This document shows, piece after piece, positions 36,901 to 58,456 of a DNA stretch of 64,000 nucleotides (the first letter of the stretch is position 1; every line of letters starts with the position of its first letter). A program made the position numbers and the translations under genes. The stretch is taken from contig JARWKL010000010.1 of the NCBI GenBank assembly GCA_029961685.1, forward strand, positions 372,001 through 436,000. Direction: 5' to 3'. Source of the DNA: Aristolochia californica (Eukaryota > Streptophyta > Magnoliopsida > Piperales > Aristolochiaceae). The notes beneath the pieces are model-generated. The model was not told where the DNA came from. It worked only from the letters and a program-made list of their open reading frames with translations, and ran no database searches.

Positions 36901-37725
36901 ATTTTTTTTAGTGAAGCGAAATTTTATTAGCAAAAACCAAAGCAAAACAAAACAGAGACTCAAAATAAGTTAATTAGAGTTTCTGGAAAGCTCATTAAGG
37001 AGCTCAAATAAAAAAAAAAAACCTGGAGTGCCAAAATTTAAGGAAAATCTCTCATGCTCATCTCAGGCATTTTACGCGCAGTAGTTCAGTACGGAAGATT
37101 AGCCTGATAACAAAAACACTGTCACAGTAGCATAACCAACCCATTTCCCCCAGCAGAAACCCCTTCCCTTATTTTCCTCAGTACAATGAACGAAAGTGTA
37201 AACCCCTGTTTGCAATAAATCACTTTAAAACTGAAAAAACACTTTCTTTTTCCAGATACCAAAAAAAAAAAAAAGTACCTTGCAGACATATTTCTACGCA
37301 CGAAAAATCCATGATAAAAGACAGTAACACTTGAGAGTGAAAAACAGAACGGCAAAAGCCGGCACACCTGCCAATTTAAACACTTTTAAACTAGATTCTA
37401 TCAAACAAAAGCAATAAATAATCTTCCATACCGGCACATATCTGAATTTCCTTTTAGCCGGTTCTTCCGTAACAGCCGGTGATTCGTCCTTCCCATTGTT
37501 ATAATTGTTACTAGTGCCGTTGCTCTGAGACATCGGAGTCCACTTGAACAATAGCAGATGGGACCCACTGCTGCCATTGTTGTGATTAGACGAGGGAGCT
37601 GTGTTGGATGAAAATGAAGTAATGTGCACCCATCTCTTCTTCCATTTCCTAACAGGCCCACTAAAAACCGTCGCCGGGCCGTATCTGGTGGAGGATCGCC
37701 CTAAGCGAGCCCCAACACCCTCCAT
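33992..37725 (-). CDS. Plant-specific protein with C-terminal EAR-like motif, unknown function
   Basis: Not a family with a known function that I can name. Three exons: 37432-37725, 35052-35201 and 33992-34183; 636 nt, 211 residues. The N-terminus is basic and conserved-looking (MEGVGARLGRSSTRYGPATV, GPVRKWKKRWVHI), followed by an Asn/Ser-rich stretch and HLLLFKWTPM. The middle exon is highly acidic (ERKKEEAENVEEDSK) and likely coiled or disordered. The last exon has QDLNETSLDLSLGL, which contains the LxLxL form of the EAR repression motif, and a basic tail GRQKRKSMAPDLKMRM that could be a nuclear signal. I infer a nuclear protein, perhaps a transcriptional co-regulator. No DNA-binding domain is visible. 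It is transcribed away from CIP111, with about 1 kb between the presumed leaders. Confidence 0.8.
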
Positions 37726-39211
37726 GAAAGAGGGGAAAGATCAAAGGCAAGGCCACGCGACAAGTAACTAACTATATGACAAAGAAGACAATAACAACGA
37801 GGGAGACCTTTGATTGGTGCCGAGGCCACGGGCTGCCGGAAGCTGCAGGGCGGGTCGGAGGAAAATGCTTTCTTTTCGCTCGGAGGGGAAAAACTAAAAA
37901 AAGAGTCCGCGGCAGCGACTCACCAGCACCCCGACGGGCCAGTAACATAAACCGGGTTGGTTTAAGCTGGCTCAACCCGTATCACATTATAATTATTTTT
38001 AGACTTAATACTAAATAGATTCTTAATTTTAACATATTTAAAAACCATAAATAATCATTTTTATAAAAATAATAATTATATAATATGGTATATTTAAAAG
38101 CATATATATATATTGTTCTCTAATTTAAAGTATTTAGGTTAGGACTGATTTTTTAAACCCCAAAATTATTTTTAACAACAACAATAATAACGATAATAAT
38201 AATAATAATAATAATAATTATTATTATTATTATTTTATCTTCCCTTAAAAATATTATTCATTTTTATTCTAAAAATCCTGAATCCACTTACTTTAAGAGC
38301 GCCTAATATTTTATAAAACTTAGTTTTATTATTTTTTAAATTATAAATCTTATATTTTTTTGAAAATCCTTAATGGGGATTTTTAAAATATATTTACATA
38401 TTTAGTAACAAAAAATATGATCAATTATTAATTATTAAAATTTAAATATATTTAAATTATAACTATAGATAAAAATATAATATATAAACCATATAGATTT
38501 AAATGGGTTTTTTGACTTGTTATTCTTATAAATTATTGATTTATTTTAAATATATTTCGTGTAAAATTATTATGAGAAAAATAAATTATTTGTAGATAAT
38601 AAAATTGTTTTTGCTTTTTGGAGGGAAACTCACTCTTCACAAAATAAATATTTATCCGATCAAACATATATAAGATCGAACGATTCGAATATCAAAATAA
38701 CCCGGTCGATGACAATGAGACCCAAGAGGATCCGGTTTCCCATCTCTGTTTCCCGCTCTCCCTCGCCCAGTCGCCCTCACAACCGCCGTCGCTCGCCTCC
38801 ACCTCCTCTACTCGTTTCTTTTATTTGCTTCTTTTGCTCCTCTCACTGGCTCCTTCTTCTACGGAGTACGGAGAGCATTCCAAACTTATTTACCAATTTG
38901 AACTGGTCCCTCTGAGCAGGCGAATAAGGTTAGGTTTCTTTTGTACTGACTACCGAGAGAACCCTGTACTTGGGATTCTCTTAAAGCTGGAAGAGGAACC
39001 TAAAATATGTTAGGGGTTTATTTATATTTTCAATGAGCTTGATGTTGTTATGGGTGCAAAGATGTACTGATTTGATGGTTGCTTGTTCATTACTTGATAT
39101 GCTCATGCGGCTCACTGCTCAGCAACTGAAAGAATAATAAAAGCTTATCATCAATACAGGTCCTTTTTTTTTTTTAAGAGAGAGGGAAAGTGAGCGTTGA
39201 TAGAGGGAGAG
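37726..39211. other. Divergent intergenic region with CIP111 leader
   Basis: The two genes face away from each other. The middle (about 38000-38650) is strongly AT-rich with an AAT/ATT palindrome. From 38709 the sequence becomes C/T-rich, like a transcribed leader. An intron is likely, ending at the AG of CAATACAG near 39160, before the CIP111 ATG at 39212. Confidence 0.5.
38174..38235. repeat. Palindromic trinucleotide tract (AAT)n(ATT)n
   Basis: AACAACAACAATAATAACG is followed by a run of AAT units that turns directly into ATT units, so the tract can fold on itself. It lies between divergent promoters. Confidence 0.85.
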
Positions 39212-50184
<10,973 letters not shown>

Positions 50185-52040
50185 CCTCTCTGTTATTGGC
50201 TTGAACATTAGTAAGTAGTAAACGAAGAACTTTTTGCTTTCTTTCTTCATTTTTCTTATATAATAATTTGATATTATGACTTTTATTGAACTGCGTAATT
50301 TGATTGGCTACTGTAGATTTTCTCAAGTGCCCTGAGTTCCACCCAGCCTTAGGCCTCTCTTCCGTAATGGCTGGTGAGATGTCCCCACGGAGACCGTTTT
50401 GTTCCAATTCTTGTGGCTTGGAGGCATTCTCTATGCAATTGCTGTGAAGCTGTATACTCATTTATGATATGGGTATTTGAATGCACAGATTGAATGTCAA
50501 AAGATGTGGGTTGTAAAAACAAATCTTTCACTGGTTAAAAATGTAATCTAAAAATCAAAGGTTAGTAAGACATGGTATTTTGAGCCATGTCAATCTGAGG
50601 TATGCAGTTCCCTATCCTTTCTTTCCAATTGAAAATTGCTAAGATTGTGAAAATGGACATTGCAAGGGTTGTAAGTAATATTCTAGAGGTTGTGTCTACT
50701 TTATTTCCCAATTTAATTTATTGTTTTACTAGTTTTCCTTGGTGGTTAAAGCTAGAGATTTAGGGCTTTCTTAATCTCCTCTTGAGTTGAGGTACTTTTT
50801 TATCATTTGTAACTTGTTCTATTATAAATAAAGAGTAAAACTCCTTTTTTTTCCCCGACTTGTTCAACCTCTCTTACTTTCTTGGGTTACTCTCTTATGT
50901 TGTTTACTTTTATAATTTTTTACATGGTATGTGCCTACACGTGAGTAGTATGAAGGAATAGTTTCACATGGATTAATGAATACAAAGATTGAGTTTATTA
51001 GTTGGGAAAGAGGTTTTTTAAGTTGTCTAATTAACTTTCACAGTATGAAAACAACAACATTCTTGACATGGAGGAGACGGAGAAAAAGAAGGTTGATGTG
51101 GTTTGAGCATGCATGGGTTGAAAAGGTACTGACATCGATCTTAATAGTAACTTTTTTTTGAGTTGTCTTCAATCTTGTTTTGCTTCTTGGTTTTCTTCTT
51201 CTTTTGCTTGTCCAAATTCCTACCAACTTTTTTATACTAGTTACAACCTTGGACAAATTTATTTTCTCTAATTCTAGTAGTTTCTTATTTGGTTGCAAGA
51301 ATTTGGTGAAGCTAACTCCAACATATGAGTTTTATTTCTTGAGCAACTTCTTATTTTGAGGCAATCTTCTTGTTTCCTCCTTTTGTTCTAGTTTCATATT
51401 TGGTTGCAACATCTTTTACTAAATCCATTCAACCTAATTTTCTTTCCTTTGTCCTTGACCAACAAGGTTTCTATTCCATTATTGGCAACACAAGTGTTCT
51501 TAACCTTAACTTTCCTCTTATTTGGGCAAGAATCTAGTGTTATAAAACTAAGAAAAACCAGGGAAGACATGTGACAACAAGAAAATTCAAAATATCTATT
51601 GGGTTAGTTTTCCTTGAAATTGAAAAAATAATGGTCTTTGAAATAAGAAGATAATGATTAGTCTCTTGATTGGAAGAGACAAACCATGACCTCTGTTTAA
51701 GAGATTATTTTCTTTTTTCTATTTCTGCAAATCTAAACTAATATAAACCATCTCATCTGGTCTATCCCATTTCGACCTGGATCAACTGTTACATCCGAAA
51801 CAAAAAAGATTGTACCGACATGTACTGGCTGGCACATGACGATTCTACCAGTTACTAGACTCTGCAATCAGTTCGTTCTTCCCCAGCAGATCCATGCATG
51901 GCACTTATTATCAGAATGACAATTACTGAAAACAAACAAACATCAGAATTAAGAAAAAAAAAAAAAAAAAAAAGCTTTTTCAATTGGTAACCCCTTATCT
52001 TTGCTGTTTCAGACACTTCTGATGATCCGTGTAGACTGAA
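50185..52040. other. Tail-to-tail spacer between CIP111 and the MADS gene
   Basis: No gene recognised. Contains a TRIM-LTR-like fragment at 50961-51040 and an A run near 51955-51973. Confidence 0.45.
50961..51040 (+). mobile_element. TRIM-LTR-like fragment
   Basis: GTTTCACATGGATTAATGAA followed by GTTTATTAGTTGGGAAAGAGG matches the middle of unit B in the CIP111 intron cluster (CACATAGATACATGAATAA, GTTTATTAGTTGGGAAAGGG). Both ends are lost. Confidence 0.5.
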
Positions 52041-52796
52041 TCAAATGTCACCCATGAGCGCATCGAACCAGGAGCTCGCATCTCCAAATGGATTCACAGC
52101 CTCGTTCCCATCTCCCACTCCCATCGGTTCATGCGGGTTCATCATCTCCACCAGCCATTGCTGCCTCTGCAACGCCTCCATGGCCGCCTGTAACGCAGTC
52201 GTCTCGCCGTTACCTGACTTGTGCTCGTTAGTCTCCACCTTGTTCACCTTCCCCCTAGCCGCCGCCACGGCCCAAAACCCAGGAGTCTGCTTGGCCGTGG
52301 CCGGCGCCGGCGGCTGACTCTCAGTCCGTTTGAATATCTCCACCCTCTGCTGCACGGCTTTGGTCTTGGTCTCAATCCTCTTCCCCAGTTCAGTGAGGTC
52401 TTCAATGACCAAATCCTCTAGGCTTCGCCCGCTGAGACACTGATACATAAGCGCATCCATCTCAATCTCCCGATTCTCGGTCGTCCATCGCTTCGCCTGC
52501 TCCTTCAGCTTCTCGATCCTCTGCCGGAAGAACCCCTCCTGGTTCATCATCTTCTTCCCCTGGTCCATCTCCGGCAGCGTCTTGAACTTCAGGAGAATCC
52601 GCTGTGCCTCGTGCACCGACGGCCACACCTCCGGCTGCTGCTCGTTGGGCCCGATCACCACAGCGCTCGCCTCTACCCCGCAAAGGATGCTCAGCTCGCT
52701 CACCTTCTTCAACAGCCCCTTCTTCCTCTTCTTGTACGTCGCCTTCCTCGCCGCGTCATTGGCGATCCACGCGAGCTTCACCTTCTTCCTCGCCAT
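52041..52796 (-). CDS. Type I (M-gamma) MADS-box transcription factor, AGL80-like
   Basis: Intronless, 251 residues, as usual for the M-gamma class. The MADS domain (residues 1-60) begins MARKKVKLAWIANDAARK and continues with TYKKRKKGLLKKVSELSILC and GVEASAVVIGPNEQQPEVWP; the WPS end is typical of AGL80/PHERES relatives. Residues 70-165 are charged and probably coiled (FFRQRIEKLKEQAKRW). The C-terminal part is Gln/Ala-rich with a late NPHEPM and WFDALMGDI tail. Arabidopsis AGL80 is needed for central-cell and endosperm development; this role is by homology only. The start is the first ATG and gives the full MADS N-terminus. Upstream are a TATA-like site and a G-box plus RY element. Confidence 0.92.
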   Translation of the reverse strand: MARKKVKLAWIANDAARKATYKKRKKGLLKKVSELSILCGVEASAVVIGPNEQQPEVWPSVHEAQRILLKFKTLPEMDQGKKMMNQEGFFRQRIEKLKEQAKRWTTENREIEMDALMYQCLSGRSLEDLVIEDLTELGKRIETKTKAVQQRVEIFKRTESQPPAPATAKQTPGFWAVAAARGKVNKVETNEHKSGNGETTALQAAMEALQRQQWLVEMMNPHEPMGVGDGNEAVNPFGDASSWFDALMGDI

Positions 52797-52921
52797 GAAA
52801 ATCCTAGCATTCTTCCCCCACGAGTATAAATAGAGGCACCGGAAGTGAAGAGATCACGGCCTGATATGGCGAAAGGGAGGGGACACAGGAGAAATTAATG
52901 GCGTAATAAATCGGATTTGCC

Positions 52922-52928
52922 ATTTATA
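52922..52928 (-). promoter_or_regulatory. Candidate TATA box of the MADS gene
   Basis: Reads TATAAAT on the minus strand, about 125 bp upstream of the ATG. A second AT-rich match (CTATTTATAC, about 52823-52832) is too near the start codon to leave a normal leader. Confidence 0.45.
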
Positions 52929-53159
52929 GATTGGGAAATCTCTTTGACTAAATACTGAGATTTGGAAGCTCACCGGTGGCGGAGGTGCCATGGGTTGACA
53001 ACCCATGTTTAGCGCGGAAAATTAATGTTAAACGTCTCTCTTTGAGGATTTACAGAAGATTTGCAGAGGGGATGAGGACGTCGCACGTCGGTTTTACAGA
53101 GACGGAGGGGAGAGAGCACGCGCCCATGCAGATTTCACAATCGTTATCGCAGTAGCTAG

Positions 53160-53173
53160 CACGTGCATGCATG
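53160..53173. promoter_or_regulatory. G-box followed by RY element upstream of the MADS gene
   Basis: CACGTG (G-box, bZIP/bHLH site) is directly followed by CATGCATG (RY repeat, bound by B3 factors such as LEC2, FUS3 and ABI3), about 365 bp upstream of the AGL80-like ATG. Both motifs are palindromic, so they work in either direction. The combination is typical of seed-active promoters. Function here is inference. Confidence 0.5.
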
Positions 53174-55570
53174 CAGTTACGCGTGTTTCAGCCGAGCTCC
53201 GGTTGGGATTTTCATGGTTCATTTACATGTGTTTGACAAAAAAACCCAACTTGTCCTCACTCCATTACCATAATTTCGACCCATTTCAACCCCATTTTAT
53301 ATCTTCAAAAGTCATCTCTGATCTGCAACCCACAGGGTGAAATTAGAAAATTAGAAATCAGAACCTGGGTTTTTCAAATGGCCGTAAAACCCAACCCAAG
53401 GCCAATGCCACCCATTTGACACCCAATGTAACCCTAAATTGATGACGCATTCAAATATTTTTTCCCAATGATACAAGTTTAATCGTTTCTATACACAAAC
53501 CAAGATATACAAAGAACTCACCGTTCACCCATCAGACTCCACCAAAAATGAGCTGTCCATGATAAATGAAACATCTGATCAGAAGATTTACTTATAGAAA
53601 ACAAAACTTGGACCCCAGATTCACTACATTTCATATAATCATCATTCAAATATCTCATGTACATACACATACAATATTTTTTAATGCGACAGATTGGCTC
53701 AAACAAACTCAGAACTAAGATGATTTATCAGCATAAAGCCTCACTGCAGCTAGAAGACCATCGTGGGTGGATGTGGCACAGTCGAAGATGAATGCGGCAT
53801 GGCCAAAATTGGAAGCAACAATACATGAAGGTTAGGTGCACGGGTCACAGGAGGGCAACTAGTCTAACAACAGCAACAGGCTGGCTAGCAGGTTAACTGG
53901 ATTCAAATTCAAAATTTGAATAAGGATCAATTTATATGATTTTGAATTGGATCTCTAGAGATTATTTAGGGCATCTGAAGTAATACCTAATTTAAATATG
54001 AATAAAAGGATTAACCACATCGCTTATATTAGAGCTTGTTTCTCTCTATCTTTTTTACTTGAGTGTAACATGAATTGAACATGAGTAGAAAACAATTGAA
54101 AAAAATGTTAAAATGATTCTCAATGACAAAGTAATTACCATTTGTTAGATCATTGTATCCCTTTCTTCAAAGTGTTACTTTTACCTTGGTGGTCACATAT
54201 TTGGGTTAGGATGACAGAATCACCACATTTAGAATAAAAGAATTTACATGCATCCTACCTGTTCTTTGTAGACCTTGTCTGTGGTCTTCCACCGTTCTCA
54301 GAGGAACCATGGAACATGTCTGCAGAAATATACCTCATACACTCAGAGTGAAATTACACAGCCTGTTAAGAAAGAGGAGAAAAATATTGGAAGAAATTAT
54401 ATAATTAGGGTGACATTAATGTAATTAGTTTATTATTGATATCACTTATTCACTCTTAATAGAGTAAAGGGTATTTTTTTAATATTAATACTTTTAATAT
54501 TTATAAATACAACTTAAGGGAGGGTTTTGACAAATTTATTACCCTGTTATTCCTCTCCTGTTTTTCCAAATTCATCACTATTTCTATTCTCCTCCAAAAC
54601 TTCTCTCTGGAATTATTTTCTTCTTCTTAGCCCTTAATCATCTTGTACTGTGATTATACATTGTGGGATCCTAGGTTTCAACAAAAAGAATAACATCTAA
54701 AATTAGAAACACGGCAGACTAAATTTTTAAATGTCTATATGATATTTGGAGTATATTATTTACAACCAGTCTTCCAACCCTACTTTCAGATCCTCAAATT
54801 TTCTGTCCAGACTCCAGCTATGAATAAAGCACATTGGAACGTCAAGCAATTAAACTCCTTTCATTTTCCCTGCTTCATATGTTTTTTCTCTTTCTTTGTT
54901 CTCCTATCACTTTCCCTCCTTATCTGAGACAGTTCCTCTCTGTATCTTTCACTCGTCCCATCTCATCAAAATAACTATAGAAGAGAAAACAACAATAAAT
55001 TTTACCAAATCCACAGCAAACTATTGCCAGGAATTGATTCACATTTTAAGAAAAACAAACAGGCCGTACAAAAAAAAGAAATGCAGGTATCCACTGCAAC
55101 ATCGCGCCACAGTGTACGCCGTGAAGTAACTAACAAAAACTTAGCATCAGTTCAATAAAACTCATCAACGAAGCTGAACAAACGCCGCAGCTTATAATCC
55201 ATTCGTGTCCGATACCGACAGTAAGATACCAAAGGCAACAATAAAATTTAATACACAAACAAACAAACGATGTCACACTAACCTGGTTAAGATCGCTAAA
55301 GTTTTCGAATGATCGACGCCGGTCTATATGCTTCACATGGTAACACAAAAAATTACACGATATCAAAAAATTTGCGATGAAATGCAAACCTGAAAACAGA
55401 TCTTCGGACATGCACGGCGCCGGACGATCTCTGGTTCTGCAAATTAAACTGCTGGAGACCATGGACTTAGAGATCAGCATTCAGCGTGCCAGGGCTTCGT
55501 CGTGTTTCGAAATGCAACGAGAGGGAATTCACAGACGAATGAAAAGGCGAATCGCGGGAAAGCTGGTTTT
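53174..55570. other. Intergenic, no gene recognised
   Basis: AT-rich sequence between the MADS gene upstream region and the Mutator-like fragment. Only short, unconserved open frames on either strand. Confidence 0.45.
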
Positions 55571-55578
55571 ATAATTTA

Positions 55579-55790
55579 ATTTTACCAAAATAACCATTTG
55601 AAAAAACATATTTTAAAAAACAACGACATCATCGATTTATTTTGAAAAATACCCAACTTTAACACGTAAGCTTTGACTGTTTACATGTCGCCACATCATC
55701 AATGCAGTAAGGTAGATGAACACATTGACTGCCACATCATTATTCTGACATGTCATCTGCCATATCAACTGCCATGTCAAGAGGAGGGCA
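55579..55790 (+). mobile_element. Single terminal fragment related to the Mutator-like element
   Basis: AATTTTACCAAAATAACCAT and later ATACCCAACTTTAACACGTAAGC, TTACATGTCGCCACATCATC and TGAACACA follow the same order as the terminal repeat at 11552-11760. The opposite terminus was not found, so this looks like a one-ended remnant. Confidence 0.7.
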
Positions 55791-55799
55791 AATTAATAT

Positions 55800-57617
55800 T
55801 TTAAGTTAAAAATTAAGTACTTAGTGTACAAAAATAAAACATGGATTAATTAACAAGAACATACCACAAGGTGATAATGATTTTTTATTTTCTATGTTCC
55901 CGTAATAGTAGTCATTGCTCAAGAACCATTACTCAAAAAATTCCAATAATAGCTCGATTAACTGAAACATACAAAGAAATTCAAACTGTCTTGAAGTCAA
56001 ATGTAATCATCTATTATGCAATTTAATTTCTCCCTAGAGATTCAATACAAACTATATTTCGATTCTAGTGGGCACTCCCTTTCTAGATTCTAGGTTCTAT
56101 AATTCCAATTATTCTAGTTTTAAGGTAGAAAAAAACCTTGATTGAAGAAAGTTAATATATAAAAGACTGAAATCAAACTTACAATATCCTTTTAATGAGA
56201 TAGTCCTCCAGGTGAGATCCAAATTTTCAATCCTTTGAGCACGAAAGATAATGTAGAGGAGCTTAAGATAACTAGGAATGCTAAGTGATTTGATAGATAA
56301 TGAAGTGATTTTGAGATAAAATTGTTTTTCTTTTAAAAAGGGTTTGTGTGAAATTTTCAATTGAAAAAAACCTTTTTAATGCTTTGAATTGCCAATAAAA
56401 GCTCAATTGTTGGTCCCCAGTGAGTTTATGGGCCTATTTAAAACTTCCCCAGCCAAATTAGCCATTTTTTACTATTTCCAAAAATCTGCAAAAAATATTA
56501 GTTAATCACTAGAAAGGTATGATCAATCAACCATATATAATAGTTATATTTTTGTATTCCTTAAGCATACTGATCAACCAGGGTACCAATCAACGAGTTT
56601 TCAACATTTCAGAAAACTCTTTGATCAATTAACTTATTTCGATTGATTGATCAATCATGCTTTATAGCCTCTTCCTAGAAGCGTTTTGTATGAACGATCA
56701 TACTTGAACCAATGATCAATCATACTTTATAAGTTTTATCAGACTGCATTCTAGATGATCAATCAAACCCATGTAGGTTGATTGATCATGTAATATATCG
56801 GTGTACTACTTTTGATATTTAAGCATGATATAGGCTATTCTAAAGGATTTACCAATTGTAAAATATTTATATACATCAATTACAATATAGTTTGAAACGT
56901 TTCATTCCCTAAAGTTCTATAACTTATTTGGGTTACATAGTTAGAGTTCTTGAGATTTTCTATTTGAGTTTGACTATCGATCTTCAAGCTTTTTCTTTTT
57001 GTAAGTTTTTCTTTACAACAATAATCTTCAATGAGTTTTTTGCTTTGATTCTTGACTTGGCAATTTGATTGATCATTTTTTTGTCTTGAGTTTTGCCATA
57101 GACACCGCTAGTAGTACAATATCAAGTTATCCATTTTGTTATCATCAAAATAATGGAGACCAACATGATTTTAATATTTGTCTAAGAATACACAGTTGCT
57201 CACTTGGATACTGTAGTAAGGTTTCCCATATGTCTTTAGGGTACACCCATTGTGTTTATAGACTCATCATTACCTTAGTTTAGGTGTTTTATTTAGTAGT
57301 ATTACAAATGAGATAAAACTCTCAAACATACGTTGTATACGATATAATATTTTGCTTGTAATAGCTTATAAAAAATAAAAAATAAAAAATAAAATATTAT
57401 GAGTAAAAAATTAGATTCTTAATTATATCTTGTTTTTTATTAATCAAATTTTATCAGCTCTAATGTTAAATATCCAAGTATCCGACATGTGACGCGTCAT
57501 CTTGACATCATGTCACGAAATACTTGATAAATCAATTTGTAATTTTAATTTTTTGGCTTATACCCAAGTATTTATATGATTAACTATATTCCTTTCCTTG
57601 TAGTCAAAATAGATATT

Positions 57618-57648
<31 letters not shown>

Positions 57649-58456
57649 TTTTCCCTTTGTAATAGAGTTTGAATGTACTCAACCTCTAAGAATTGTGCTA
57701 TGTTTGAGCTTTACCAGGCTTAATGCTAGTCTATTGAATAAAAAAATTATGCAGTCCCACAAGGGTTGAATGATCGATTGTCTTTGAGGTTCGATGTAAA
57801 TAAGAACTATCAACCAACAAAAGAAAGAATTGATGAGAACAATTAAAGGGTATTTTCCTAAAAAGTTGGCTCACCAACTTGGAAAATTTCGAGTTTGAAT
57901 TGTTATACTTAATTAGCCTTATTTTAAGTTTGATTTAACTCAAGTAAAAATTGAAGTTTTTTTCTAGCCGAGCTTGAAGGTTTGCGGACAGGTTTTTGCT
58001 GAGTGCTTCCCCCAGGTTTCGCTCGGTGCCACCCCAAGTTCCTAGTTTCTGCCAACAGGTTTTGCTTAGTGCCACCCCAAGTTTATGAGCAGATGCAATT
58101 TGGGCATTTCCCACCAACGAAAAGTTTCCTGTTATTAAACAGGCAAAAACCCGAAAAGGACGAGTATATCCACTGCGACTGTTTTCTCCTCTGCATCTTC
58201 GAATTGAGACCTCCTCCCGTCCAAGCAAACTCTATAGTTCTCGATTTCTTGTACAAATCCTCAGATTTCGGAAAAATTCAAAGATTCCTTTTCATTTCCT
58301 TTCTCTTTTGTTGAGGTGGGTTTGTGCATCTGTTGTTAGGATGGTTTTTCGGAAGGTTCTCTGTTTTTTCAATGTTTGACCGTGTGTTTCGATCTGGGTA
58401 TTGGTAATTTCGATTTGGAATCGGATTTTCCGACGGGATTTTGATTGTTTTTAATC
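55800..58456. other. Intergenic, AT-rich, with IBR5 leader at right
   Basis: No gene recognised. Contains several AT-rich stretches with repeated GATCAATCA phrases (56520-56790) and a TATT microsatellite. The C/T-rich part after about 58130 is probably the IBR5 promoter and leader. Confidence 0.4.
57615..57652 (+). repeat. (TTTA)n microsatellite
   Basis: About nine uninterrupted TTTA units. Confidence 0.9.

Noticed and set aside
52221..52833. Several + strand ORFs over the MADS gene
   Set aside because: Antisense shadows of the AGL80-like coding sequence.
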